A stretch of DNA of 64,000 nucleotides from Shimia aestuarii (GCF_022814865.1 NZ_JAKVRD010000001.1:62001-126000); one strand, 5' to 3'. Shown: positions 37,008-46,483, counted from the first letter of the stretch. Numbers and translations: made by a program. Notes: a model not told the origin generated them from the sequence alone.

Positions 37008-37475
37008 ATGGGGATTTTTGACCGAAGCACAGCGGGGCAGAAGACCCCGCCCATCGAGGTGACCCTTGAACGCGGCGCGATCGCCTTCTTTGCCGAAACC
37101 ATTGGCGAGACAAACCCGATTCATTTCGACGTCGACGCCGCTCGCGCAGCCGGGCACCCGGACGTGGTCGCACCCGCAACCTACCCCGTGGTCGTCGGCA
37201 CCTTCGCGGGCAAGGAAAGCATGCGTCGGGGATTGCCCGGCATCCATGCAATTATCAACGCTGACTTCCGCTGCCTTCTGCATGGCACCGAGAGCTACAT
37301 CTATCACGGCCCAATACACGCGGGTGAAACCGTGTCGGTCGAGAACGAAGTGCTCGGCTTTGCCGATGCCAAGGGCGGCAAGCTGGAAATCGCGCAGGTC
37401 GCCACCCGCATCACCCACCCCGAGCGTGGCCTACTCGTCGAGGCCAAGCGCGACATCATTCACGTTCTGGGCTGA
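37008..37475 (+). CDS. FAS1-like/MaoC-type hydratase subunit
   Basis: A 155-residue hot-dog protein resembling the N-terminal dehydratase half of MaoC-like heterodimers (ERGAIAFFAETIGETNPIHF; GHPDVVAPATYPVVVGTFAG). It lacks the full D-x4-H hydratase motif, which the next gene supplies. A heterodimeric enoyl-CoA hydratase, as known for steroid-degrading bacteria, is the likely assembly. It begins 3 bp after the thiolase stop. Confidence 0.83.
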   Translation: MGIFDRSTAGQKTPPIEVTLERGAIAFFAETIGETNPIHFDVDAARAAGHPDVVAPATYPVVVGTFAGKESMRRGLPGIHAIINADFRCLLHGTESYIYHGPIHAGETVSVENEVLGFADAKGGKLEIAQVATRITHPERGLLVEAKRDIIHVLG

Positions 37476-37487
37476 GGAGGCGCAACG

Positions 37488-37904
37488 ATGACCATCACCC
37501 CCGCCACCGCCAAACCCGGCGACACGCTACCGACGCTCGTCTTTGGTCCTGTCTCGCGCACCAAGCTTGCGCTCTATGCCGGCGCGTCGGGCGATCACAA
37601 CCCGATCCATATCGACCTCGATTTCGCCAAGGGCGCCGGGTTCGACGACGTCTTCGCGCACGGGATGCTGTCCATGGCGCAACTGGGCCGCCTCGTGACC
37701 GACTGGGCCGGACAGGAAAACGTCCGCACCCTCTCAACCCGCTTCACCGCAATCACCCCCGTCAACGCGACTGTGACCTGCGAAGGCAGCGTCGCTGAGA
37801 TCGTCGAGAAGGATGGCGAGACGCTCTTGAAACTGACCCTGTCGGCCAAGGTCGACGACGGAACCCAAACCCTGAAAGGCGAAGCGCTCGTGCGCGCCGC
37901 CTGA
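37488..37904 (+). CDS. MaoC-type enoyl-CoA hydratase subunit
   Basis: A 138-residue hot-dog protein with the hydratase motif ALYAGASGDHNPIHIDLDFA (the Asp and His of hydratase 2) and FAHGMLSMAQLGRLVTDW. It would pair with the preceding 155-aa protein and hydrate the enoyl-CoA made by the acyl-CoA dehydrogenase encoded next. A ribosome site GGAGG precedes its ATG. Confidence 0.88.
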   Translation: MTITPATAKPGDTLPTLVFGPVSRTKLALYAGASGDHNPIHIDLDFAKGAGFDDVFAHGMLSMAQLGRLVTDWAGQENVRTLSTRFTAITPVNATVTCEGSVAEIVEKDGETLLKLTLSAKVDDGTQTLKGEALVRAA

Positions 37905-37920
37905 AGACGGAGAGACCCCC

Positions 37921-39069
37921 ATGCCCAACCATCTGTGGATGCAGGAAGACCACAAGGCGTTCGCCGACACCGTGCGCCGCTTCTTCGCCGAAGAAATCAC
38001 CCCCAACAAGGACGCCTGGACCGAAGCTGGCACCGTGCCGAAATCGCTTTGGAAGAAGGCGGGCGAGCTTGGCATCCTCGGCGCGACCTTCCCCGAAGAA
38101 CACGGCGGCCTCGGCCTCTCGCGCCATTTCGACGCCGTGACCTTCCTCGAACAGACCCGCGCCGGCGATAGCGGCTGGGGAGTCTCGGTCCACAACATCG
38201 CCGCCCATTACATCACCGCCTTCGGCACCGACGAACAAAAGGCCCGCTGGCTCCCCGGTCTCGCCTCGGGCGACAAGGTCGCCGCCATCGCGATGACCGA
38301 ACCGGGCACTGGCTCCGACCTTCAGGCGGTCAAGACCACCGCCATCAAGGACGGCAATGAATACCTCATCAACGGCTCCAAGACCTTCATCACCAACGGC
38401 GGCAGCGCCGACCTGATCGTCCTCGTCGCCAAGACCGATCCCAAGGCCAAGGGCCGTGGCGTGTCACTCATCGTGGTGGAGACCGAAGGGCTCGAAGGTT
38501 TCTCTGTCGGTCGCCGCCTCAAGAAAATGGGCATGAAGCGCAACGACACCGCCGAATTGTCCTTCGAGGACGTGCGCGTGCCGCTTACCAACCTGATCGG
38601 CACCGAGGAAGGCCAGGGCTTTATCCAGCTGATGAAGCAACTGCCCTGGGAACGCCTGATCCTCGGCTTCATGGCCCTCGGCGCCTCACAATGTGCGCTC
38701 GACATGACGCTCGACTACGTGCGCGAACGCAAGGCCTTTGGCCAACGCATCATGGACTTCCAGAACACCCGCTTCAAACTCGCCGAAGCGGCGACAAAGA
38801 TCGAGCTTCTCGCCGCCTTCGTCGATCAATGCCTCGCCGAATTGGAAACCGGCACCCTCACCCCGGAAAAGGCCGCCATGGCCAAGTGGTGGGGCACCCA
38901 GACCCAATGCGAGATCATCGACGAATGTCTCCAGCTTTTCGGCGGCTATGGCTACATGCAGGAATACCCGATCTCCGAACTCTATACCGACGCCCGCGTG
39001 CAGAAGATCTACGGCGGCACCAATGAAATCATGAAAGAACTGATCGCGCGCGATCTCGACCGCGACTGA
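37921..39069 (+). CDS. Acyl-CoA dehydrogenase
   Basis: A 382-residue FAD enzyme oxidising acyl-CoA to enoyl-CoA. Visible motifs: IAMTEPGTGSDLQAVKTTA, GSKTFITNGGSADLIVLVAK, DYVRERKAFGQRIMDFQNTR and the C-terminal YGGTNEIMKELIARDL containing the catalytic Glu. The length is standard. It is the fourth gene of the operon. Confidence 0.94.
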   Translation: MPNHLWMQEDHKAFADTVRRFFAEEITPNKDAWTEAGTVPKSLWKKAGELGILGATFPEEHGGLGLSRHFDAVTFLEQTRAGDSGWGVSVHNIAAHYITAFGTDEQKARWLPGLASGDKVAAIAMTEPGTGSDLQAVKTTAIKDGNEYLINGSKTFITNGGSADLIVLVAKTDPKAKGRGVSLIVVETEGLEGFSVGRRLKKMGMKRNDTAELSFEDVRVPLTNLIGTEEGQGFIQLMKQLPWERLILGFMALGASQCALDMTLDYVRERKAFGQRIMDFQNTRFKLAEAATKIELLAAFVDQCLAELETGTLTPEKAAMAKWWGTQTQCEIIDECLQLFGGYGYMQEYPISELYTDARVQKIYGGTNEIMKELIARDLDRD

Positions 39070-39080
39070 GGGAGGACACC

Positions 39081-39905
39081 ATGGGAAAACTTGACGGAAA
39101 GACCGCCTATATCACCGGCGCAGGCAACGGCATCGGCCGCGCGCTGGCCCTGAAACTCGCCTCCGAGGGGGCCAATGTCGTGGTCAACGACCTCGAAGCA
39201 GAGCCCGCCATGGCCGTGGTCGAAGAAATCGCCGCCATGGGCGGCCATGCCATCGCCGTGCCCGGCTCCGTGACTGAACAAGGCTTTGCCGAACGCTTTA
39301 TCGGGGCGGGCGTAGAGAAATGGAACGCCATCGACATCATCGTCAACAATGCGGGCTACACATGGGATAGCCTCATCGGCCACATGACCGACGAACAATT
39401 CGACGCCATGATGGATGTGCACGTGAAGGCCCCCTTCCGCATCCTGCGCGCCGCCTCCGGCTTTATCAAAGGCGCCGCCGCGCAAGAGGCCGAAGACGGG
39501 CGCGAGGTGTTCCGCAAGGTGGTCAATATTTCCTCCATCGCGGGCACGTCAGGCAATGTCGGACAAGCCAACTACTCGACAGCGAAGTCTGCCGTCCTTG
39601 GCCTCACCAAGACGCTCGCCAAGGAATGGGGCCGCCACAAGGTCAACGTCAACTGTGTCGCCTTCGGCTATATCGAAACCCGCCTGACCGAGGCCACGGA
39701 CGAAAAGAAAACCATTACCGTGGACGGCAACGAGGTCGGCATCGGTATCCCGAAAAAGGTCGCTGGCGGGTTCGCCGCGATGGTGCCGCTTGGTCGCCCC
39801 GGCACTCCGGCAGAGGCCGCAGATGGCGTCTATCTCTTCTGCTGCCCGGAATCGAACTACGTCTCGGGCCAGACCCTCATCGTCGGTGGCGGCCTGACGG
39901 GATGA
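39081..39905 (+). CDS. SDR-family 3-hydroxyacyl-CoA dehydrogenase-like protein
   Basis: A 274-residue short-chain dehydrogenase. The NAD motif is TGAGNGIGRALALK, followed by VNNAGYTWDS, the catalytic Ser region NISSIAGTSG and Tyr-x3-Lys in NYSTAKSAVLG. It resembles the dehydrogenase domain of the peroxisomal multifunctional enzyme (HSD17B4-like), fitting the next beta-oxidation step after the MaoC hydratase. Its stop overlaps the next start (ATGA). Confidence 0.9.
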   Translation: MGKLDGKTAYITGAGNGIGRALALKLASEGANVVVNDLEAEPAMAVVEEIAAMGGHAIAVPGSVTEQGFAERFIGAGVEKWNAIDIIVNNAGYTWDSLIGHMTDEQFDAMMDVHVKAPFRILRAASGFIKGAAAQEAEDGREVFRKVVNISSIAGTSGNVGQANYSTAKSAVLGLTKTLAKEWGRHKVNVNCVAFGYIETRLTEATDEKKTITVDGNEVGIGIPKKVAGGFAAMVPLGRPGTPAEAADGVYLFCCPESNYVSGQTLIVGGGLTG

Positions 39906-41002
39906 CGCAGAAGGGCATGCTCTCCGGGGTCCGCATCGTCGAGATCGAAGGGCTTGGCCCCGGTCCCTTCGCCGCTATGACGCTGGCCGATCTTGGCGCT
40001 GATGTCATCGTGATCCATCGCAAGGGCAAAGGCGGTCAGGTCACCGCCGAGGCCTCGGTCCTCGACCGGGGCAAGCGCTCCATCGCGCTCGATCTCAAAG
40101 ATCCCGACGACATCGCCACAGCCAAGGCGCTCATTGCCCGCGCCGATGGCCTTATCGAAGGGTTTCGCCCCGGTGTCATGGAACGGCTCGGCCTCGGCCC
40201 CGAGGCCTGCCACGCGGAAAATCCGGCCCTCGTCTATGGCCGCATGACCGGCTGGGGTCAGGACGGCCCACGCGCCCCCACCGCCGGGCATGATCTCAAC
40301 TACATCGCGACCTCCGGCGCGCTGCACTACGCCTCGGAACCCGGAAGCCCCCCAATCACGCCCGCAACCCTCGTCGGCGACATCGGCGGCGGCGCGCTCT
40401 ACCTCGTGGTCGGCATGCTCTCCGGCATTCTCAACGCCCGCGCGACCGGACAAGGCACGGTCGTCGACGCTGCCATCGTGGACGGCTCCGCCCATATGCT
40501 CGGCCTCCTCATGGCGATCCGCCAGAGCGGACAGCTTGTCGATGATCGTGGCCAGAGCCTGCTGGACGGCCCGCACTGGTCCCGTAGCTACGCCTGCGCC
40601 GATGGCGGCTTTATCTCGGTGCAATGCCTCGAGCCGCAATTCTACGCACTCTTCCTTGAAAAGCTCGGCCTTTCGGAAGACCCCGAGTTCCAACGCCAGC
40701 ATGACAAGGCGCTCTGGACCAAGCTCACGGCGCGGCTCGAGGATATTTTCGCCGCCGAGCCCCGCGCTCACTGGGCCACGCTCTTTGACGGCTCTGACGC
40801 TTGCGTTGCGCCCGTGTTGTCTCCCGGCGAGGCTGCGGATGACCCGCACATGCGCGCGCGCAAAGTCTGGTCCGCACCGGACGGCGTGTTGCAAGCGGCC
40901 CCCGCCCCCCGGTTCGGTGGCGAATTGGCCCCGATCCACGCGCCCTGCACACGCGGCGCGCACAGCGCCGAGATTCTCGCGGAACTCACGCACAAAGCCT
41001 AG
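39902..41002 (+). CDS. CaiB/BaiF-family CoA transferase (AMACR-like)
   Basis: A 366-residue family III CoA transferase/racemase. LSGVRIVEIEGLGPGPFAAM and LADLGADVIVI are the N-terminal hallmarks. RSIALDLKDP and the GHDLNYIATSGAL segment are typical of alpha-methylacyl-CoA racemase members. A racemase making the S isomer for the acyl-CoA dehydrogenase would suit branched-chain degradation; CoA transfer is the alternative. ATG 39902 overlaps the SDR stop. It is the last gene, followed by a terminator hairpin. Confidence 0.9.
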   Translation: MTQKGMLSGVRIVEIEGLGPGPFAAMTLADLGADVIVIHRKGKGGQVTAEASVLDRGKRSIALDLKDPDDIATAKALIARADGLIEGFRPGVMERLGLGPEACHAENPALVYGRMTGWGQDGPRAPTAGHDLNYIATSGALHYASEPGSPPITPATLVGDIGGGALYLVVGMLSGILNARATGQGTVVDAAIVDGSAHMLGLLMAIRQSGQLVDDRGQSLLDGPHWSRSYACADGGFISVQCLEPQFYALFLEKLGLSEDPEFQRQHDKALWTKLTARLEDIFAAEPRAHWATLFDGSDACVAPVLSPGEAADDPHMRARKVWSAPDGVLQAAPAPRFGGELAPIHAPCTRGAHSAEILAELTHKA

Positions 41003-41005
41003 GCT

Positions 41006-41031
41006 GGGAAGGTCTTTCAAAAGACCTTCCC
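41006..41031 (+). terminator. Terminator hairpin of the acyl-CoA operon
   Basis: A perfect 11-bp stem GGGAAGGTCTT / AAGACCTTCCC with loop TCAA, directly after the CaiB-type gene. There is no T-run. The remaining ~220 bp to 41250 hold no recognisable gene and should include the lipoprotein promoter. Confidence 0.65.
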
Positions 41032-41250
41032 CACGCGATTTCAAAACGGTTTTCCCCGACCTCGCGGTGCCCGGCAAACGCAATTCCTCATGCCGCGACA
41101 AATAAACCCAAGATTGCACGATACGCCCCTTGAATACGCCTAAAGGATAGGTAAAACCGCAGCGACTATTCACGGTTCTGTGAGGCGGCACCCCTCGTGT
41201 TTTCTCCACGGAACGCCCCTTGCGTAACGATCAACACCGAAAGACCCCTT

Positions 41251-41751
41251 ATGAAGAAAGCCTTTTTCATCCTGCCCGCCGCCATCGCCCTCGCGGCCTG
41301 TACCCAGAGCATGGAGATCACCCAAAAGCCCGTCGATTTCGCCCATGTCAGCACCAAGAACAAGGTCGTGCGCCTGAGCGCCGTGCCGGTGCGCACCTAT
41401 GCCAAGGGCGAAGACGGCAAGAGCAAGGAAATCGGCGGTGCGGTCTGCACGATCAAGTCCGACGAGTTCAAGACCAGCTTCACCAGCCCGGCCATCGTCC
41501 GCTTCCCGACGACCGAAGGCAAATCCGCGCCGCTCGACGTGGCCTGCAAGCTGGATGAGAAAACCGCCACCGGCACGCTCGAGCCCAAGCTGCACGCGAA
41601 CTACGCCTCGGTCACCTCGGGCACCCATGCGGGCGCCGCCCTCTTCGTCACGCTGGTGGCTGCCGCAGCGACCCACGCCGTCGCGACCGAGCGGGACCAC
41701 TGGGCCTTCGTCAAGGATCCCGAAAGCGGCCTGCATTTCACCCTCAAGTGA
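41251..41751 (+). CDS. Putative lipoprotein of unknown function
   Basis: A 166-residue protein beginning MKKAFFILPAAIALAACTQS, a lipoprotein signal with lipobox LAAC (Cys17). The remainder (VCTIKSDEFKTSFTSPAIVR; LEPKLHANYASVTSGTHAG) contains a later hydrophobic stretch AALFVTLVAAAATHAVA. I do not recognise a characterised family. It is a single-gene unit: a hairpin terminator is upstream and the bidirectional terminator at 41819 is downstream. Confidence 0.75.
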   Translation: MKKAFFILPAAIALAACTQSMEITQKPVDFAHVSTKNKVVRLSAVPVRTYAKGEDGKSKEIGGAVCTIKSDEFKTSFTSPAIVRFPTTEGKSAPLDVACKLDEKTATGTLEPKLHANYASVTSGTHAGAALFVTLVAAAATHAVATERDHWAFVKDPESGLHFTLK

Positions 41752-41772
41752 TCCGCGCGCGTCGCGATTGCA

Positions 41773-41808
41773 CACCACCGCGATACCGACGCAATACCGA
41801 CGTGATAC
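41773..41808. repeat. Intergenic 11-bp-period repeat, copy 3
   Basis: All 36 bp are identical to 4428-4463. It lies between the convergent lipoprotein gene and hemE, just ahead of the bidirectional terminator. Confidence 0.9.
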
Positions 41809-41818
41809 AGAAATGAAA

Positions 41819-41847
41819 AACGGGGCCCTCAGGCCCCGTTCTTTTTT
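41819..41847. terminator. Bidirectional rho-independent terminator, lipoprotein gene/hemE
   Basis: A 9-bp stem AACGGGGCC / GGCCCCGTT with a CTCA loop. T-rich sequence follows on the plus strand (CTTTTTT) and A-rich sequence precedes it (T-rich on the minus strand). Confidence 0.88.
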
Positions 41848-41862
41848 GCTCTGTCGGTCGGT

Positions 41863-42897
41863 TTACTTGCCGCGCACCGTATCGATCATCAACTGCACAT
41901 TCTCCGGGTCCGCATCCGGCGTGATGCCGTGACCAAGGTTGAAAATATGCGGGCCGGAGCCAAGCGCCTCGACGATCTTGCGGGTTTCATCGACAAGCGC
42001 CTGCCCGCCCGTAACCATATGGGACGACTTGAGATTTCCCTGCACGCAGCCATCTTTCTGCACATGCTCGGCCACCCAGTCTGCGCTCACCGCGTCATCG
42101 ACTGCAACGCAATCCGCCCCGGTCGCCTTGGCAAAGCCCTCATAGCGTTCTCCCGCACCGCGCGGGAAGGCGATGACCGGAATGCCCGGATGCCGCTCCT
42201 TGAGCGCCGCGATGATCTTCTTCGCAGGCTCAAGCGCATACTTGTCGAAATCCGCCCCCTTAAGCGACCCGGCCCAGCTATCAAAGATCTTCACGACCTC
42301 CGCGCCCGCCTCGATTTGTTTCGACAGGTAGTCAATCGTGCCCTCGGTGAGCAATTCGATCACCTGATCGAACAGCGCCGGGTTGCTATCCTTCAACGCA
42401 TGCGCCGGGCCCTGATCCGGCGTGCCGCGACCCGCGATCATATAGGTCGCCACGGTCCAGGGCGCGCCCGCGAACCCGATAAGCGTCGTCTCTTCCGGCA
42501 ATTCGCGCGACAGGATGCGCACCGTCTCGTAGACCGGGTTCAGCGTCTCATGAATCTCGCCCGCCGCTTTGAGCTTGTCGAAATCCGCTTGGCTTTCGAT
42601 CGTCGAAAGGCGCGGGCCTTCCCCGGTCACGAACCAAAGATCCGCCCCAAGCGCCTGCGGCAGCAAAAGGATATCGGCAAACAGGATCGCCGCATCGAAC
42701 CCATAGCGGCGGATCGGCTGAAGCGTGACTTCCGCCGCCAGTTCCGAGTTATAGCAAAGCGACAGGAAATCCCCCGCCTCGGCCCGCGTCGCGCGATATT
42801 CCGGCAGGTAACGGCCCGCCTGACGCATCATCCAGATCGGGGGCGTGTCGAGCGTCTCGCCCGCAAGCGCGCGCAGAATTTTCTTGGTCGTAGCCAT
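41863..42897 (-). CDS. hemE: Uroporphyrinogen decarboxylase HemE
   Basis: A 344-residue enzyme converting uroporphyrinogen III to coproporphyrinogen III. The family signatures [18 protein letters not shown] and [17 protein letters not shown] are intact, and [15 protein letters not shown] closes the protein. The start 42897 has GAGGAGAG upstream; 42936 is in frame but less likely. It is divergent from hemC across 103 bp, so the two may share control. Confidence 0.96.
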   Translation of the reverse strand: MATTKKILRALAGETLDTPPIWMMRQAGRYLPEYRATRAEAGDFLSLCYNSELAAEVTLQPIRRYGFDAAILFADILLLPQALGADLWFVTGEGPRLSTIESQADFDKLKAAGEIHETLNPVYETVRILSRELPEETTLIGFAGAPWTVATYMIAGRGTPDQGPAHALKDSNPALFDQVIELLTEGTIDYLSKQIEAGAEVVKIFDSWAGSLKGADFDKYALEPAKKIIAALKERHPGIPVIAFPRGAGERYEGFAKATGADCVAVDDAVSADWVAEHVQKDGCVQGNLKSSHMVTGGQALVDETRKIVEALGSGPHIFNLGHGITPDADPENVQLMIDTVRGK

Positions 42898-43000
42898 GTG
42901 CGGTCTCTCCTCTTTGCCGTCTGTAGGTCTCGCCACAGCGACGAGATGTCAAGCATGGATGACTTGAAAGGACAACCTGCCGCGACTAAGAGTTCGGGCC

Positions 43001-43960
43001 ATGACATTGACCCTGCCCTCCCCCGACTCGCCCCTCAAGATCGGCACCCGCGGCTCCCCGCTCGCCTTGGCACAAGCGTATGAGACACGCCGCCGCCTCG
43101 CAGCGGCGTTCGACCTGCCCGAAGAGGCGTTCGAGATCGTCATCATCAAGACGACGGGCGATGATGCGGCGCTGATCGCCAAGGACAAGCCGCTCAAGGA
43201 GATCGGCGGCAAGGGTCTCTTCACCAAGGAGATCGAAGAAGACCTCCTGTCGGGCAAGATCGACATCGCCGTGCACTCCATGAAGGACATGCCGACGCTG
43301 CAACCCGAGGGTCTTTTGCTCGACACCTACCTGCCGCGCGAAGACACGCGCGATGCGTTTGTCTCTTCCAAGGTCAAAACGCTCGCCGACCTGCCCAAAG
43401 GCGCCGTTGTCGGCACCTCCTCGCTGCGCCGGCGCGCCCAGCTTCTGAACTTCCGCCCCGACCTCAACGTGGTCGAATTCCGCGGCAACGTGCAGACCCG
43501 CCTCAAGAAACTCGAAGATGGCGTGGCCGAATGCACCTTCCTTGCCATGGCCGGGCTGCACCGTCTCGACATGGCCCATGTCGCAGCCTCCGCAATTGCC
43601 CCGGAAGAGATGCTGCCGGCCGTCGCCCAAGGAGCGATCGGCATTGAGCGGCGCGCGGATGATCGCCGCACGGCCGAGATGCTCGAGGCCATCCACGACA
43701 CGCAAACGGGTCAGCGCCTCGCCGCCGAACGCGCTTTCCTCGCCGCGCTTGACGGGTCTTGCGAAACCCCGATTGCCGGGCTGGCAGAACTTGACGGCAA
43801 TACCCTGCGCCTGCGTGGTCAAGTGCTGCGCCCTGATGGCTCCGAGAGCCTCTCCGACGACCGCACCGCCCCAATCGAGGATGGCGCCGCGCTCGGTCGC
43901 GAAATGGCCGAATCACTTCTCTCGCAGGCCGGTGCAGGCTTCTTCGACTGGCGATGCTAG
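43001..43960 (+). CDS. hemC: Porphobilinogen deaminase HemC
   Basis: A 319-residue hydroxymethylbilane synthase. IGTRGSPLALAQA begins the fold, VHSMKDMPT and GTSSLRRRAQL are substrate-binding blocks. Cys254 in LDGSCETPIAG carries the dipyrromethane cofactor. It precedes HemE by two steps in the tetrapyrrole pathway. It is transcribed divergently from hemE. Confidence 0.96.
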   Translation: MTLTLPSPDSPLKIGTRGSPLALAQAYETRRRLAAAFDLPEEAFEIVIIKTTGDDAALIAKDKPLKEIGGKGLFTKEIEEDLLSGKIDIAVHSMKDMPTLQPEGLLLDTYLPREDTRDAFVSSKVKTLADLPKGAVVGTSSLRRRAQLLNFRPDLNVVEFRGNVQTRLKKLEDGVAECTFLAMAGLHRLDMAHVAASAIAPEEMLPAVAQGAIGIERRADDRRTAEMLEAIHDTQTGQRLAAERAFLAALDGSCETPIAGLAELDGNTLRLRGQVLRPDGSESLSDDRTAPIEDGAALGREMAESLLSQAGAGFFDWRC

Positions 43961-44140
43961 CCACCACGGCATCGCGATGCCCAAATAGGACAGGCTTCGA
44001 ACTGCGCCGAAAATGCGGCGAAAACAAAGGGATCCGACCGGATTTCCCTTAACAAAGTCCTAATTTACCCAAAAGCCCTTCCACATTTGGACACTTTTTC
44101 TTGGCCTACTGCCGTTGGAAACGTGTTCGGAGGGAAGAGC

Positions 44141-44704
44141 ATGAATGCAGCAGCTATCACCGATCTGACGGTCGGGCCGGTCAAGAAACGCAGTATCAAA
44201 ACGTCGCGCCACGATCAGACATATCGCGCGCGTGAAACCGAAGGGTATTTTCGCACCACGACCCAAAGCGAAGCGGTCCTGCGCTTCATTGGTATCGTGA
44301 TCGTGCTAGGTGCCTTCATTCAGTGGCTATTGCCCAACGGGGAAAGCATTGAGATGGTGATGACCAAGGTTGGCCTTGCCGTCGCGTTCTCGATCATCGG
44401 CCTTGCGCTCTACACTTTCACCATGCGGGGGAGCCGCTATGAAATCGCGCTGGACCCGACCGACCTGAGCTTGACGCTCTCGCGCCTCGATCGCCGCGAC
44501 AATGTCCGCAAAGCGCGCAAATTCCCCCTCAGCGAGATCAAAAGCATCTATGTGCTCAAAGGGGATGGCGTCGGCGTGCCGTCAAAAATGCGCCTCCGCC
44601 TCCGTCACGAAAACGCCGAAATCACCGCCCTGCGCGGACGCTATGAAGACGTGGAGCTTATGCACCGCGCGCTCTGCCGAAGCATCCGTCAACTCCGCGC
44701 CTGA
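44141..44704 (+). CDS. Hypothetical membrane protein
   Basis: A 187-residue protein. About 50 polar residues are followed by two transmembrane helices (FIGIVIVLGAFIQWLLP and VGLAVAFSIIGLALYTF) and a basic C-terminal domain resembling a PH-like fold (YEIALDPTDLSLTLSRLDRR). GGAGGG precedes ATG 44141. No characterised family is recognised. It is convergent with hemF (13-bp gap). The 180 bp upstream show no gene. Confidence 0.75.
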   Translation: MNAAAITDLTVGPVKKRSIKTSRHDQTYRARETEGYFRTTTQSEAVLRFIGIVIVLGAFIQWLLPNGESIEMVMTKVGLAVAFSIIGLALYTFTMRGSRYEIALDPTDLSLTLSRLDRRDNVRKARKFPLSEIKSIYVLKGDGVGVPSKMRLRLRHENAEITALRGRYEDVELMHRALCRSIRQLRA

Positions 44705-44717
44705 CCGTCCCCCCGGC

Positions 44718-45611
44718 TCAGACCCACTTCGCCATCGGCGGCAGGCTCATCAGCACGGCATTGGCGTCGTGCCCGGTCTCAAGGCCGAACTTCGTGCCCC
44801 GGTCATAGACGAGGTTGTATTCCGCATAGAGGCCGCGATGCACGAGCTGCGCGTCTTTCTCTGCCTCGCCGAACGCATCGACGCGGCGTTTCTCGACAAG
44901 CGGCACAAAGGCCGGAAGGAACGCCTTCCCGACATCTTGGATAAACGCGAAATCCGCCTCCCAGTCACCGCTGTTGTGGTCATCAAGGAAAATCCCCCCG
45001 ACACCCCGCGCACGACCCCGGTGCGGCACATAGAAATACTCATCCGCCCAAGCCTTGAGGCGCGGATAATGCGCCTCGTCATGGCGGTCACAATGCGCCT
45101 TCTGCACATTGTGGAAATGTGCGGTGTCCTCGTCATACTCAAGACAGGGGTTGAGGTCCGATCCTCCCCCGAACCACCATCCATGCGGGGTCCAGAACAT
45201 GCGCGTGTTCATGTGAACAGCCGGGCAATGCGGGTTTTGCATATGCGCCACAAGGCTGATCCCGCTAGCCCAGAAACGCGGGTCATCCTTCATGCCCGGA
45301 AAGCCCTTGCGCGCCGCCATCGCGGCCTGCGCACGTTCGCCGAGTTCGCCATAGACGGTCGAGACATTGACGCCGACCTTCTCAAACACGCGCCCGCCGC
45401 GCATCACCGACATCAATCCGCCGCCCGCATCCGAGCCATCGGCACTCGCGCGCGTGGTTTCGGTGACATCGAACCGCCCCGGCGCCTGATCGGCAAAAGG
45501 CCCTTCGGCGTGACTATCCTCGAGCATCTCGAAGGCGGTAACGATCTGGTCCCGCAACTCCCGGAACCACGCGGACGCGCGCGCCTTTTCGCTTTCCATC
45601 TGGTCGCTCAT
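44718..45611 (-). CDS. hemF: Oxygen-dependent coproporphyrinogen III oxidase HemF
   Basis: A 297-residue aerobic oxidase. The conserved stretches GVNVSTVYGELG, HMNTRMFW, WWFGGGSDLNPC, GVGGIFLDD and EYNLVYDRGTKFGL are all HemF landmarks. The start at 45611 follows GGGAGGA. It overlaps nothing but lies 31 bp after an SDR gene on the same strand. The oxygen-independent counterpart hemN is also in the window (60672), giving an aerobic/anaerobic pair. Confidence 0.96.
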   Translation of the reverse strand: MSDQMESEKARASAWFRELRDQIVTAFEMLEDSHAEGPFADQAPGRFDVTETTRASADGSDAGGGLMSVMRGGRVFEKVGVNVSTVYGELGERAQAAMAARKGFPGMKDDPRFWASGISLVAHMQNPHCPAVHMNTRMFWTPHGWWFGGGSDLNPCLEYDEDTAHFHNVQKAHCDRHDEAHYPRLKAWADEYFYVPHRGRARGVGGIFLDDHNSGDWEADFAFIQDVGKAFLPAFVPLVEKRRVDAFGEAEKDAQLVHRGLYAEYNLVYDRGTKFGLETGHDANAVLMSLPPMAKWV

Positions 45612-45642
45612 CGCGTCCTCCCTGATCCTATTTTCTAGGCGT

Positions 45643-46446
45643 TCAATGCGCCGGAGCCGCCACAGGATCAACAAGCGTGCGCCCGCCATCCACCGTGATG
45701 ATCTGCCCGGTCATGAACCCTGACCCTTCCGACGCCAGATATTGCACCGCTTCCGCAAGCTCCCCCGGCCCCGCAATACGGCCAAGCGGTGTGTTGTCCT
45801 CGATGGTCTCGCGGAACTCGCTGTGATCCTTGAGCATGTTCTGGAGGCTCGTGGACATCACCGATCCGAACGCCACGGCGTTGACCCGGATCTTATGCGG
45901 CGCGAGGGCAACCGCCATCGCGCGCGTCATCTGGTCAAGGGCAGCGGTCGACACAGAATAGGCCATAAGGTCCGGATGCGACCGGCGCGAGGCGATCGAA
46001 GACAGGTTGACGATTGCACCCGCCTGTTTGCCGGGTTCGTTCCCCTCGGCCTGTTTGATCATGCGCTTGGCCACATATTGCGACAGGCGCAGCGAGGTCA
46101 TGAGGTTCTGGTCGAGCATGGTTTCGACCGATTTGTCATCCGGATCGAGCGCATCCGAGCGGATCACCTGCCGACAACCGTTGACGAGGATGTCCACCGT
46201 ATCAAACGCATCAATCGTCGCGGAAAGCAGATTGGCAATCGTAAGCTTCTCGCGCAGATCGCCCGCGAAATAACGGATATTGCCCTCTTCCTTGTTTTCG
46301 CCGACCTCTTCGACAAGCCGCTGTTCGTCCATGTCGGCGAACATCACATTGGCACCATGGTCTGCAAAGTGACGCGCCACGGCAAGGCCGATCCCATTCG
46401 CCGCACCGGTCACGATGGCGGTCTTGCCTGCAATCGAGAAAGACAT
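45643..46446 (-). CDS. SDR-family protein with altered catalytic residue
   Basis: A 267-residue Rossmann-fold protein with the NAD(P) motif TGAANGIGLAVARHFADHGA. The catalytic Tyr-x3-Lys is Y163-S-V-S-T167 here (Thr codon ACC at 45948-45946), and the usual NNAG is VNGCRQ. Ser150/151 in NLSSIA is present. Without the Lys normal dehydrogenase chemistry is unlikely, so a binding or regulatory role, or altered catalysis, should be considered. It lies upstream of hemF in the same direction. Confidence 0.85.
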   Translation of the reverse strand: MSFSIAGKTAIVTGAANGIGLAVARHFADHGANVMFADMDEQRLVEEVGENKEEGNIRYFAGDLREKLTIANLLSATIDAFDTVDILVNGCRQVIRSDALDPDDKSVETMLDQNLMTSLRLSQYVAKRMIKQAEGNEPGKQAGAIVNLSSIASRRSHPDLMAYSVSTAALDQMTRAMAVALAPHKIRVNAVAFGSVMSTSLQNMLKDHSEFRETIEDNTPLGRIAGPGELAEAVQYLASEGSGFMTGQIITVDGGRTLVDPVAAPAH

Positions 46447-46483
46447 GTCTTAACTCCTGTGATTCTCTTGAGCAGCTTACGCG

